From assembly GCA_949948825.1 (NCBI GenBank), contig CATLIJ010000056.1:1-11580 (forward strand): DNA of 11,580 nt. Reading direction: 5' to 3'. Position 1 is the stretch's first letter. Every line of letters begins with the position of its first letter. Origin of the DNA: an uncultured Clostridiaceae bacterium. Its GTDB lineage: Bacteria > Bacillota > Clostridia > Lachnospirales > Lachnospiraceae. Positions 1-6,763 of this stretch are shown one piece after another. The notes beneath the pieces were generated by a model, which had not been told where the DNA came from, did no database searches, and was given only the letters and a program-made list of their open reading frames with translations. The translations under genes were made by a program, and so were the position numbers.

Positions 1-938
1 AAGTCATCGCCAGCCATATCCTTCACCTCATTGGGCAGCCAGGAGCCATTTAAGTACATGGCAGCAGTTCCCATGGCCAGTTCCTGGTTCTGTCCTGCTG
101 GCCATACGTTGGAGGCAATGGTGTCAGAGAAATAGCCCTTGCTGGCAAAATCTGCATAAGCCTGAGCAGTGGCAGTCACAGAAGGATCATCCCACAGGCC
201 GCCCTTTACAATCTCCTCAGTCTTTGGCTCGCCCACCAGCCGGCACATATGATAACCGAACATACAGGTAATATAGGCGTCGTCACAGGTAATCGGTGTA
301 TATCCAGCTTCCTTGATCTTGGCACAGGCTGCATCCAGCTCTTCCCAGGTGGCGGGAACTGCAGTGATGCCTGCCTCGTCAAAAATAGCCTGATTGTAGA
401 AAAATGCAAATACATTGGGCTGATAGGGGATGGACTTTAAGGTGCCTCCGCCTACTTCCCGGCAGGCAGCGATAAGACCTGCATTGGCAGTGGCCTCATA
501 GTCAGCGGCCTTTGACAGTTCTTCCAAATCCATCAGATACTGGCCCCAGGTAGAGTTGACGCGGTCAATATCCTCATCAAACAGATCAATGTTGGTTCCG
601 GCGTCAAGAGCAGGCTGCAGGCCCTCCCGGATGCCGGTGCGGCCCTTAAACTGTAAGTCCACACTGATGCCAGTGTCCTGGGTAAACTTGTCAACTGCCG
701 CCTGAATCGCCTGTCCCTGAGGCTCGGTGGCCTCCCACATGGACCAGTACACCAGACCGGCTCCGCCCTCTGCAGGCGCTGCAGCGCTTTCTCCTCCGCC
801 TGCTGCCGGGGCTTCTGTGGCTCCGCCTCCCGCATCCGCTGCAGTTGTGTCAGCAGTCTGTCCGCCGCCTCCGCCGCATGCCGCGAGAGAGACAGCCATA
901 GCGGATGTAAGAACCAATGCCATTACTTTTTTCCTCAT
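1..938 (-). CDS. ABC transporter sugar-binding lipoprotein (family 1 extracellular solute-binding protein), 3' end beyond the window
   Basis: This is the N-terminal 312 residues of an extracellular solute-binding protein; the stop lies left of base 1. The start at 938 follows a strong GGAGG ribosome site. Residues 1-20 form a lipoprotein signal peptide (MRKK, hydrophobic stretch, SLAAC lipobox) with Cys21 as the lipidation site, followed by a Gly/Ala/Thr/Ser-rich tether to about residue 59. The mature fold opens with GLVYWSMWEATEPQGQ, typical of CUT1-type sugar binders (SBP_bac_1), and later shows PYQPNVFAFFYNQAIFDEAG. It should sit on the outer face of the membrane and hand substrate to two permeases, presumably encoded beyond the left edge. 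The GH112 phosphorylase lies upstream on the same strand, so lacto-N-biose or galacto-N-biose is the likely ligand, by analogy with the Bifidobacterium GL-BP. That ligand is inference from context; the family assignment is firm. Confidence 0.94.
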   Translation of the reverse strand, partial: MRKKVMALVLTSAMAVSLAACGGGGGQTADTTAADAGGGATEAPAAGGGESAAAPAEGGAGLVYWSMWEATEPQGQAIQAAVDKFTQDTGISVDLQFKGRTGIREGLQPALDAGTNIDLFDEDIDRVNSTWGQYLMDLEELSKAADYEATANAGLIAACREVGGGTLKSIPYQPNVFAFFYNQAIFDEAGITAVPATWEELDAACAKIKEAGYTPITCDDAYITCMFGYHMCRLVGEPKTEEIVKGGLWDDPSVTATAQAYADFASKGYFSDTIASNVWPAGQNQELAMGTAAMYLNGSWLPNEVKDMAGDD

Positions 939-987
939 AAAAAATTCCTCCTCTTTTTTGTTGCATTTCTTCGTTTCTTATAGATTT

Positions 988-1022
988 AGTATAGTAAAAT
1001 TGCACAGAAAAATATTTGCACA
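988..1022 (-). promoter_or_regulatory. Probable activator-dependent promoter and direct-repeat operator of the sugar-binding protein gene
   Basis: On the minus strand a TATACT -10 hexamer lies at 993-988, and no good -35 sits 16-18 bp upstream. Where the -35 should be there are two direct copies of TGTGCAA (1022-1016 and 1006-1000), 16 bp apart. A good -10, a poor -35 and direct repeats suggest a promoter needing an activator, and the AraC-family gene at 3502-4449 is the obvious candidate. The distal copy extends to a 10-mer that recurs at 6619-6628. The repeat and -10 are seen directly; regulator binding is inference. Confidence 0.5.
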
Positions 1023-1107
1023 ATCAACCTGTATATTTGTACATTAGGATATTTGTCGTGATAATGTATAGTTAAACCCGTATTTTTCTTGATGCTATAT
1101 CTGTTTT

Positions 1108-1165
1108 CGCCAATTCTCTGGCGTTGTTCAGATGGCGGGCAAGAAGATGTGCTGTCTGAACAGCA
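1108..1165 (-). other. Hairpin-forming spacer between phosphorylase and sugar-binding protein genes
   Basis: The 250-bp gap between the phosphorylase stop (1189) and the binding-protein start (938) holds several inverted repeats. TGCTG/CAGCA arms lie at 1150-1154 and 1161-1165. GTTCAGA/TCTGAAC arms at 1126-1132 and 1155-1161 compete with the first pair for the same bases. CGCCA/TGGCG arms lie at 1108-1112 and 1119-1123. None is followed by a U tract on the minus strand, so this does not look like a standard intrinsic terminator. It could be a processing or attenuation site, or a stabiliser for one of the two mRNA segments. No small gene was recognised here. Confidence 0.4.
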
Positions 1166-1188
1166 TTCGTTTTTTGCTGGCATGGTTT

Positions 1189-3351
1189 TTACATATTCCT
1201 CCAGAGAATCTGGCCTCCCTCCAGACGAATCTGGCTGACATTTCCTGAACCATCATAGACAGCAGTATTCTGTGCCTCCTGGGAATTGTTGAGCACTGCA
1301 TATTTTCCTGTGTCTGGATAGGCGTGGACCTCACAGAGCGGATTGTCTGCATACCATCTTTTCATCTGTTCTTCTTTTCTGGCGCTGTAGTACAGGCTGC
1401 GGATCAAAAGCCTGGTGTTTTCACAGCTGTAAGGAAGCCCTGCCACATATACGCCTCTTCCCTTTCCATAATCATGGGAGCTGATGTGGATTTCCCCGTC
1501 TGAAAATTCCGCAATCTCAGTATCCGGGAACAGGGCATAGACATTTTTCACGCTCTCCCCAAAGTCAAAGGCTTCTGTCCGGTCTTCTGTGAGAAAATGA
1601 TGTTTTTCTGCATGAGTAAAATATTTGTCTGTGGAAAGGCCAAAGCCCAGCTCCAGATCCACTCCCAGCACATCTGCCAGCTGGAAAAAGCGTCCGCCAG
1701 AGTGAACGGCACAGGGCTCCCCAATGCCCACAAACCCGCCTCCCTGCCATACAAAACAGCGCAGGGCAGTCACAAGCTCAGGATTCAGCCATTCTTCTCC
1801 CCCGGAAAATGCGGTTCCTGTGGCGCCTGCATTGAGGATTACATCCACATCCTTTGGGATTCCATTTTCCAGGATCTCCTGAAAGCTTAAAAACACCACG
1901 TCCACACTGGCCCCGCTTAAGGACTCCAGCACGCCAAAATAAGAATAGGTCTGTTTGTACCAGAGGGCGTGGGCCACCATAAAGGCCTGCCAGGAGCGCA
2001 GCTTTCCCCAGCAGTTTAACACAGCGACCTTCAGTCCGCAGTAGGGCCTGCTGCCTGCAATATGATCATAAATCTCTCGGAATTCATCGGTCACTTTTTC
2101 GATATAATCCACAAAGGAAGGGAAGGAATAAGCAAGGCTTAAATATCCTCCATAACCAATCCGGTCAACCGGTTTGCGCATCAGGGCTCTTCTTGCTCCA
2201 AGCCAGTTTTCCCTGGCTTCCGCGCAGGGGTCATTGCCCTCATAAAAGGTGTCAGGGAAAAAGTAGGGAAGAAACCTTCCCTCTGTATACCGGACTCCGG
2301 GAATGTCCGAGATGAGCCGGAGGGTGGCTCCGCCTCCCACGCTTCCCACCACTGCATCCAGGCCGATTTCCGGAAAATATTTCCCGTAGGGTTCGGTTCC
2401 GATCCAGTTGTCTCCCAGGAACATCATAGCCTCCCTGCCTGCCTCATGGACCAGATCCACAAGCTCTTTGGCCTTTCCGGCCACAAACCGCTGAATAAAA
2501 TCCATGTAATCCAGATAGCTTTTGGAAGGAACCCGGAAGGTGGAATTATAATATCCGTTGTCCACAATGTCTTCCGGCCTCAGCCTGTAGCCATATTCTT
2601 TTTCAAATTCCTCCAATGCCTGCACTGAGACCGTGGCCCCATAGCCAAACCAGTCCACAAATTTCTCTTTGGCCTTGTCATTAAAAACCAGGGTGAAATG
2701 ATAGAAAAAGGTGGTAAAACGGACTACATCTGTCCTGGGATTGTCTTTCAGCCACTGAATCAGATATTCTCTGGCAAACTGTCCGGATGCCGGACGGCGC
2801 ACATCAAATGGTATTTCATGGGGCTTGTCCCCCCAGTCATTGGTAATATGATTGTACATCTGAGTGGGGTCCCAAATGGCAAAAACCAGAAAGGACACGG
2901 TATATTCATGGAAGGGAAGGGCATGAAGGAGGGTCACAGTATGGGTATCCGGATTCACCTGCCAATGGTCTGTGCTTACTGCCTTCCCGGCGGTCCGGTC
3001 CATAACCTCCCACCATTTTTTCCAGTCATGGACATAATCCGGCGTTACCTGCTGGTCAAAATATCCCTCCATAAAGGGAATTTCAACTGTATTGCCCACA
3101 GCTGTCACCCGGCGGCTCATAAGATACAGCTGCTGGCATTCCTCCATATGCTCACTGGCAAATTCATTGTGTCCTCTGGCCACAAAATAAGTGGTATAAA
3201 TGGAAGCGTCCAGGGCTTTGATTTCCTCCGGAAGCTTGGTTCCGTCGCTGTCCCGCAGGGCATCTGCCCCCCAGCGCTCCATCATTTCTTTCGTTTCCTC
3301 CAAAAATCCTCCCTGGCTGGGAAGGGTAACTCTGCCTTTTGTTTTACTCAT
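1189..3351 (-). CDS. lnpA: 1,3-beta-galactosyl-N-acetylhexosamine phosphorylase (galacto-N-biose/lacto-N-biose phosphorylase, GH112)
   Basis: This cytoplasmic enzyme splits Gal-beta-1,3-GlcNAc or Gal-beta-1,3-GalNAc with phosphate, giving alpha-Gal-1-P and the free HexNAc (EC 2.4.1.211). It is 720 aa, close to the 751 of the Bifidobacterium longum enzyme, which it matches throughout as I recall that sequence. Shared blocks include GRVTLPS (6-12), YNHITNDWGDK (166-176), TDVVRFTTFFY (207-217), FLGDNWIGTEPY (311-322), YTEGRFLPYFFPDTFYEGNDP (355-375) and NDYGKGRGVY-like HDYGKGRGVY (626-635). Asp314 corresponds to the catalytic acid Asp313 of B. longum. The start at 3351 has AAAGGA six bases upstream and gives the family's usual N-terminus. 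The frame stays open to 3480, but that 43-residue extension is Lys-rich, unlike the family, and would overlap the AraC promoter. The gene is divergent from the AraC regulator, with no obvious strong promoter of its own. The galactosyl-rhamnose phosphorylase branch of GH112 is the main alternative. Confidence 0.96.
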   Translation of the reverse strand: MSKTKGRVTLPSQGGFLEETKEMMERWGADALRDSDGTKLPEEIKALDASIYTTYFVARGHNEFASEHMEECQQLYLMSRRVTAVGNTVEIPFMEGYFDQQVTPDYVHDWKKWWEVMDRTAGKAVSTDHWQVNPDTHTVTLLHALPFHEYTVSFLVFAIWDPTQMYNHITNDWGDKPHEIPFDVRRPASGQFAREYLIQWLKDNPRTDVVRFTTFFYHFTLVFNDKAKEKFVDWFGYGATVSVQALEEFEKEYGYRLRPEDIVDNGYYNSTFRVPSKSYLDYMDFIQRFVAGKAKELVDLVHEAGREAMMFLGDNWIGTEPYGKYFPEIGLDAVVGSVGGGATLRLISDIPGVRYTEGRFLPYFFPDTFYEGNDPCAEARENWLGARRALMRKPVDRIGYGGYLSLAYSFPSFVDYIEKVTDEFREIYDHIAGSRPYCGLKVAVLNCWGKLRSWQAFMVAHALWYKQTYSYFGVLESLSGASVDVVFLSFQEILENGIPKDVDVILNAGATGTAFSGGEEWLNPELVTALRCFVWQGGGFVGIGEPCAVHSGGRFFQLADVLGVDLELGFGLSTDKYFTHAEKHHFLTEDRTEAFDFGESVKNVYALFPDTEIAEFSDGEIHISSHDYGKGRGVYVAGLPYSCENTRLLIRSLYYSARKEEQMKRWYADNPLCEVHAYPDTGKYAVLNNSQEAQNTAVYDGSGNVSQIRLEGGQILWRNM

Positions 3352-3389
3352 AAAAAATCCTTTCTTTTGCGATGCTTTTTCTTTCATTG

Positions 3390-3421
3390 CTTTGGTTTTT
3401 TCATTCATGCAAGCCTTTGGT
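3390..3421. promoter_or_regulatory. Possible AraC operator in the phosphorylase/regulator divergent region
   Basis: The 150-bp gap between the two divergent starts (3351 and 3502) contains a direct repeat CTTTGGT at 3390-3396 and 3415-3421, 25 bp apart. It lies between the AraC promoter and the phosphorylase start, where an activator or repressor of the leftward gene would be expected. The leftward promoter itself is poorly defined. The repeat is short and AT-rich, so it may be chance. Confidence 0.25.
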
Positions 3422-3444
3422 ATGGGATTCAAAGCCATTGGCTC

Positions 3445-3473
3445 TTGCCTCTGAAACAAATCTGTGGTATACT
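3445..3473 (+). promoter_or_regulatory. Sigma-A promoter of the AraC-family regulator gene
   Basis: TTGCCT (3445-3450) and TATACT (3468-3473) are separated by exactly 17 bp. Transcription would start near 3480, leaving a leader of about 22 nt that contains the GGAG ribosome site (3491-3494) eight bases before the ATG at 3502. Confidence 0.75.
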
Positions 3474-3501
3474 CCCCCATTATGATACAAGGAGACTCCC
3501 C

Positions 3502-4449
3502 ATGGCTTATAAAAGCATACGTCTGCGGACCCCCTTAACGGTTCAAAGCATTATTTCCATCCACTATTTTGACTACATGAGCGATTTTACCTTCCCTGGC
3601 GAAAGCCACGACTTTTGGGAACTGCTGTGTGTAGACAAGGGAGAGATTGACGCAGTGGCAGGAGAGGAGCGCCATACCTTAAAAAGAGGCAGTATTATAT
3701 TTCATCAGCCCAATGAATTTCACAATGTTATCACCAACGGGCGCATTGCCCCCAGTCTGGTGGTGATTGCTTTTGAATGCCAGTCCCCCTGTATGGATGC
3801 CTTCCGGGGACAGATTCTGACAGTCCAGGAGACGGAGAATGCTCTTCTGGCTCAGATTATCATTGAGGCCCGCCAGGGCTTTGAAGGCCGTCTGGACAAT
3901 CCTTATCAGGAGGAGCTGGTGCGCAACAGTGAATCCCCTGCCTTTGGGGCAGAGCAGCTGATTCGGAATTACCTGGAGGAGCTTTTGATTCACCTTTACC
4001 GCAGGTATTTCTCCAATCCCCTCCCGGTTCCGGCAAAGAATCCGGGATATCCCTTTTTGGGACGTCCCGGGGAGACCTATCACCGGATTATCCGATATAT
4101 GGAGGAGCATATTAATGAACAGCTCACTATAGAAAAAATCTGTAAAAACACCCTGGTAAGCCGGTCGCGGCTGCAGAAGCTTTTTCAGGAGCTTCACGGA
4201 TGCGGGGTCATAGAGTATTTTACCCGAATGAAAATCAATACAGCCAAGGAGCTGATCCGCAGCAATCAGCTGAATTTTACTCAGATTGCCGACCGGCTGG
4301 GATATACCTCTATCCATTATTTTTCCAGACAGTTTAAAAAGCTTACCCATATGACCCCGTCTGAATATGCCACCTCCATCCGCCGTCTTGCGGACAATCA
4401 TTTTTCCGGAGACTCTCTTAAGGAGCATGACAGCTTAAGAAATGATTAG
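3502..4449 (+). CDS. AraC-family transcriptional regulator, cupin sensor plus double helix-turn-helix
   Basis: This 315-aa protein has the size and layout of sugar-sensing AraC activators. Residues about 15-95 form the cupin-like ligand-binding domain (HDFWELLCVDKGEID, LKRGSIIFHQPNEFHNV). Residues about 192-295 form the paired HTH, with EQLTIEKICKNTLVSRSRLQ as the first and FTQIADRLGYTSIHYFSRQF plus the LTHMTPSEYA tail as the second. The start at 3502 has GGAG eight bases upstream and a good promoter behind it; the frame is open far upstream but only antisense to the phosphorylase. Its position between the phosphorylase and the kinase genes argues that it controls both arms, sensing the imported disaccharide or a product. 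Its last codons overlap the end of the convergent kinase gene by four bases. Ligand and target sites are inference. Confidence 0.93.
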   Translation: MAYKSIRLRTPLTVQSIISIHYFDYMSDFTFPGESHDFWELLCVDKGEIDAVAGEERHTLKRGSIIFHQPNEFHNVITNGRIAPSLVVIAFECQSPCMDAFRGQILTVQETENALLAQIIIEARQGFEGRLDNPYQEELVRNSESPAFGAEQLIRNYLEELLIHLYRRYFSNPLPVPAKNPGYPFLGRPGETYHRIIRYMEEHINEQLTIEKICKNTLVSRSRLQKLFQELHGCGVIEYFTRMKINTAKELIRSNQLNFTQIADRLGYTSIHYFSRQFKKLTHMTPSEYATSIRRLADNHFSGDSLKEHDSLRND

Positions 4450-5555
4450 CTGGTGTATTTTTCCACAATCCTCACCATATCAGCCCATTTCTTTTCCATA
4501 TCAGCAACCAGGGCCAGCTGGGTGCGGCAGCGGTCCAGGTTATGGTTCTCCCTGCTGATATGGAAATACACATCTCCCTGAAGATAGTCTGTGAGGAAAC
4601 GCATGCCGCACTCCAGGGTCATCATCTTGGCTCCATAGGGAAGCAGCTTGGTCTCGGTCTTTGTCAGACGCCCTTCACAGCCTTCCAGATAGCCTTTTGT
4701 GTAGATTTCAAAAAGAGGCAGGGACAGGGAAACCTTTGACAGATCAGTCTCATCCTCTTTGGCTGTGTTGGCTCCAAAGCGAATGGAATCTCCGTAATCA
4801 AAAATGGAGAATCCGGGCATGATGGTGTCCAGATCAATAATGCACAGGGCCTGCCCCGTGGCATCGTCAATCATAATATTGTTGAGCTTGGTGTCATTGT
4901 GGCTTACCCGCAAGGGCAGTTTTCCCTCCTGCTGCATACAAAGGGCAAGACCCATTTCCTCCTCCCGGCTGCGGATAAAGTCAATCTCCTTCTGCACCAT
5001 TCCGGCTCTTCCCATGGGGTCTTCCTTTATTGCCTGTTGGAAGGAGGCAAACCGTATGGGGGTGTTGTGGAAATTGGGAATGGTCTCCACAAGCTTCTCT
5101 GCCGGAAAGTCGGCCAGCAGGCACTGGAACCGGCCAAAGGCCTTTCCGCTCTGGTAAAAGTCTTCTGGCTTTTCCACCAGGTCATAGCAGGTGGCGCCTG
5201 AAATAAACAGGTAGGTCCGCCAGTAATTCCCCTGGCTGTCCCTGTAATAATTGTTTCCATCCTTAGTGGGAATCAGGTTTAAGGTTTCCCGGTCCGGGTC
5301 TCCGCTGCTTTCCAGAATCCGGCGGCGCAGGAATGCAGTCACTTCCTGTACATTGTTCATCAGTCCCTGAATGTCATGAAACACATCATGGTTCATCTGC
5401 TGCAATATGTAAGCGTATTCCTGTCCATTGTCCTCGCAGACCAGGAGAAATGTATGGTTAATGTGTCCGCTTCCGTAAGGGGTACACGATTTGATCCGGC
5501 CTTTTACGGCAAAGGCCCTGGCTGCTTCCAGCTTTTGTTCTTCCCTGTGTTCCAT
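4446..5555 (-). CDS. nahK: N-acetylhexosamine 1-kinase (aminoglycoside-phosphotransferase fold)
   Basis: The enzyme phosphorylates the anomeric position of GlcNAc or GalNAc with ATP, giving HexNAc-1-phosphate (EC 2.7.1.162), the step after phosphorolysis of lacto-N-biose or galacto-N-biose. It has 369 aa against 359 for the B. longum NahK (LnpB), which it resembles along its length as recalled. Visible landmarks are YGSGHIN (27-33) and YILQQMN (49-55) in the nucleotide-binding lobe, HNDTKLNN (219-226) with catalytic Asp221, and IIDLDTIMPG (239-248) with the metal-binding aspartates, then FDYGDSIRFGANTA and LECGMRFLTDYLQGD. The ATG at 5555 lies one base after the stop of the nucleotidyltransferase gene, and its GGAGG site is inside that gene's last codons, so the two are co-transcribed and probably translationally coupled. 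No terminator is visible before it meets the convergent regulator gene. Confidence 0.95.
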   Translation of the reverse strand: MEHREEQKLEAARAFAVKGRIKSCTPYGSGHINHTFLLVCEDNGQEYAYILQQMNHDVFHDIQGLMNNVQEVTAFLRRRILESSGDPDRETLNLIPTKDGNNYYRDSQGNYWRTYLFISGATCYDLVEKPEDFYQSGKAFGRFQCLLADFPAEKLVETIPNFHNTPIRFASFQQAIKEDPMGRAGMVQKEIDFIRSREEEMGLALCMQQEGKLPLRVSHNDTKLNNIMIDDATGQALCIIDLDTIMPGFSIFDYGDSIRFGANTAKEDETDLSKVSLSLPLFEIYTKGYLEGCEGRLTKTETKLLPYGAKMMTLECGMRFLTDYLQGDVYFHISRENHNLDRCRTQLALVADMEKKWADMVRIVEKYTS

Positions 5556-5556
5556 G

Positions 5557-6489
5557 TCAGTCCTCCCATAATTTTTCCGGATAAAGGCCCTGGTCCTTTA
5601 AGCGGCGAATTGCCTGGATTACTGTTTCCTTATCTTCCTTATAAGTAATGCCAAACCACTGGTCCCTGCTTTTTAAAACTGAGACCTCTGCTTTGTGTTC
5701 CTTTAAAAGCTCATCTACCACAAAGGGCAGGAAATATTCGCATTTGAGAGGATTGTCCGGAAGAGACCTTTCCAAAAATGCGGGGAAACGGGTCTCCAGC
5801 TCCTGTAAAATGCTGGCAGTAAAGCCCCATAGATTCATGGACACAATGGTATCTCGCGGGAGCGTTACCCAGGTAGCTCCGTCATCCTCTGTGTAGGCTC
5901 CTTCTTCTCCCTGTTTCTCAATGCGGGTTCTCTCGTGGATATCCATTAGCTTTCCCCGTTCATCTATGGAGCAGATGCCTCTTGCCACAGAGCCATGGTC
6001 TGTCATGGTGTTTTTCAGCTCATAGCCTACCATGGCATATTGGTATTTGTCCTGGTCCTCACTAGAGGTCAGATGGGAATAGATTTCCCGAAAAGCCTGT
6101 TTGCCATAATAATCGTCTGAGTTGATCACAGCAAAGGGTCCCTGAATCACCTCCCTGCAGCACAGAACAGCATGTCCGGTCCCCCATGGCTTTACCCGTC
6201 CTTCTGGCACAGCAAAGCCCTCCGGCAGCCTGGAAAGCTCCTGATACACGTACTGGGTTTCTATGTGCTTCCCAATGCGCCTCTCCACATTTTCTTTAAA
6301 TTCCTTTTCAATGGCCTTTTTGATGATAAAGACCACCTTCTCAAATCCGGCTTCCCTGGCGTCAAAAATGGAAAAATCCATGATAATATTGCCATAATCA
6401 TCCACCGGGTCAATCTGCTTCAGCCCGCCGTAGCGGCTCCCCATTCCGGCTGCCAGAACTGCCAGCACAGGCTTCTTTCCTTCTCCCAT
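5557..6489 (-). CDS. Sugar-1-phosphate nucleotidyltransferase (GT-A fold, probable UTP-dependent)
   Basis: This 310-aa enzyme should transfer a nucleotidyl group to a hexose-1-phosphate. LAAGMGSRYGGLKQ (12-25) is the N-terminal glycine-rich nucleotide-binding loop, KPWGTGHAVL (100-109) is the second substrate loop, and FAVINSDDYYG (119-129) supplies the metal-binding aspartates of NTP_transferase proteins. The start at 6489 has AGGAGG seven bases upstream and a promoter at 6551-6580. It is the first gene of a two-gene operon with the N-acetylhexosamine kinase, so GlcNAc-1-P or GalNAc-1-P made by the kinase, or Gal-1-P from the phosphorylase, is the likely acceptor. The Bifidobacterium pathway uses a GalT-type enzyme (LnpC) at this point, which is a different family. 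The fold is clear; UTP preference and sugar specificity cannot be read from the sequence. Confidence 0.9.
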   Translation of the reverse strand: MGEGKKPVLAVLAAGMGSRYGGLKQIDPVDDYGNIIMDFSIFDAREAGFEKVVFIIKKAIEKEFKENVERRIGKHIETQYVYQELSRLPEGFAVPEGRVKPWGTGHAVLCCREVIQGPFAVINSDDYYGKQAFREIYSHLTSSEDQDKYQYAMVGYELKNTMTDHGSVARGICSIDERGKLMDIHERTRIEKQGEEGAYTEDDGATWVTLPRDTIVSMNLWGFTASILQELETRFPAFLERSLPDNPLKCEYFLPFVVDELLKEHKAEVSVLKSRDQWFGITYKEDKETVIQAIRRLKDQGLYPEKLWED

Positions 6490-6550
6490 AAGAGTTCCTC
6501 CTTTTTACACTTGCACCATGATTTGCTTTGCCTAGTGCATTGCTTCCTTA

Positions 6551-6580
6551 AGTATAACTGAACGGGCCTGGAAAATGCAA
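6551..6580 (-). promoter_or_regulatory. Sigma-A promoter of the nucleotidyltransferase-kinase operon
   Basis: On the minus strand TTGCAT (6580-6575) and TATACT (6556-6551) are 18 bp apart; shifting to TTATAC gives 17. Transcription would begin near 6544, leaving a leader of about 55 nt ending in a strong AGGAGG site. A 10-mer shared with the binding-protein promoter lies upstream at 6619-6628. Confidence 0.7.
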
Positions 6581-6618
6581 TAGCCGGGATGTTTTTTTCT
6601 TTGGACGATTATGCCTTT

Positions 6619-6628
6619 TATTTGCACA
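6619..6628 (-). promoter_or_regulatory. Candidate regulator site shared with the sugar-binding protein promoter
   Basis: TATTTGCACA occurs here and at 1013-1022, in the same orientation relative to two minus-strand transcription units of the same pathway. Here it lies about 40 bp upstream of the -35 box, a plausible place for an activator. It is immediately followed by TTGCA, giving a partial second copy. Binding by the local AraC-family protein is a guess. Confidence 0.35.
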
Positions 6629-6700
6629 TTGCAGTTGGTCTGTGAAAAAACACACAGGAGGAGGCCCCCGCGAACCGTACCAGAAGGTCCGCAGGAGAAG

Positions 6701-6716
6701 AAGTCAAAATTGACTT
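6701..6716. promoter_or_regulatory. 16-bp palindrome over the -35 box, probable operator of the Rrf2 gene
   Basis: AAGTCAAAATTGACTT has two 7-bp arms (AAGTCAA and TTGACTT) around a 2-bp centre. Its right arm contains the -35 hexamer TTGACT of the promoter that reads into the Rrf2-family gene. A dimeric repressor bound here would block polymerase. Rrf2 proteins are dimers that often autoregulate, so self-binding is a reasonable inference. Confidence 0.6.
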
Positions 6717-6738
6717 TGCGTGGAAAACGCGGTAAAAT
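6710..6738 (+). promoter_or_regulatory. Sigma-A promoter of the Rrf2-family regulator gene
   Basis: TTGACT (6710-6715), a 17-bp spacer, then TAAAAT (6733-6738). The spacer holds a small inverted repeat, GCGT (6718-6721) and ACGC (6727-6730). Transcription would start near 6745, only about 20 nt before the start codon. Confidence 0.75.
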
Positions 6739-6763
6739 TGTTTGAGAAAGGCAGGTGTTTTGT

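Noticed and set aside
3352..3480. 43-residue N-terminal extension of the phosphorylase frame
   Set aside because: The extension is Lys-rich and unlike GH112 N-termini, it overlaps the AraC promoter, and the internal ATG at 3351 has a good ribosome site and yields the family-typical start.
2698..3501. 268-codon open frame in front of the AraC gene
   Set aside because: It runs antisense to the phosphorylase gene, has no recognisable domain, and the AraC gene has its own promoter and ribosome site just before 3502.
3679..4428. 249-codon minus-strand frame opposite the AraC gene
   Set aside because: It is antisense to the conserved HTH and cupin domains, so it is a codon-bias shadow.
6670..6692. 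Imperfect GCGAACC/GGTCCGC inverted repeat in the divergent region
   Set aside because: One mismatch in 7-bp arms, no T run and no relation to either promoter; too weak to call.
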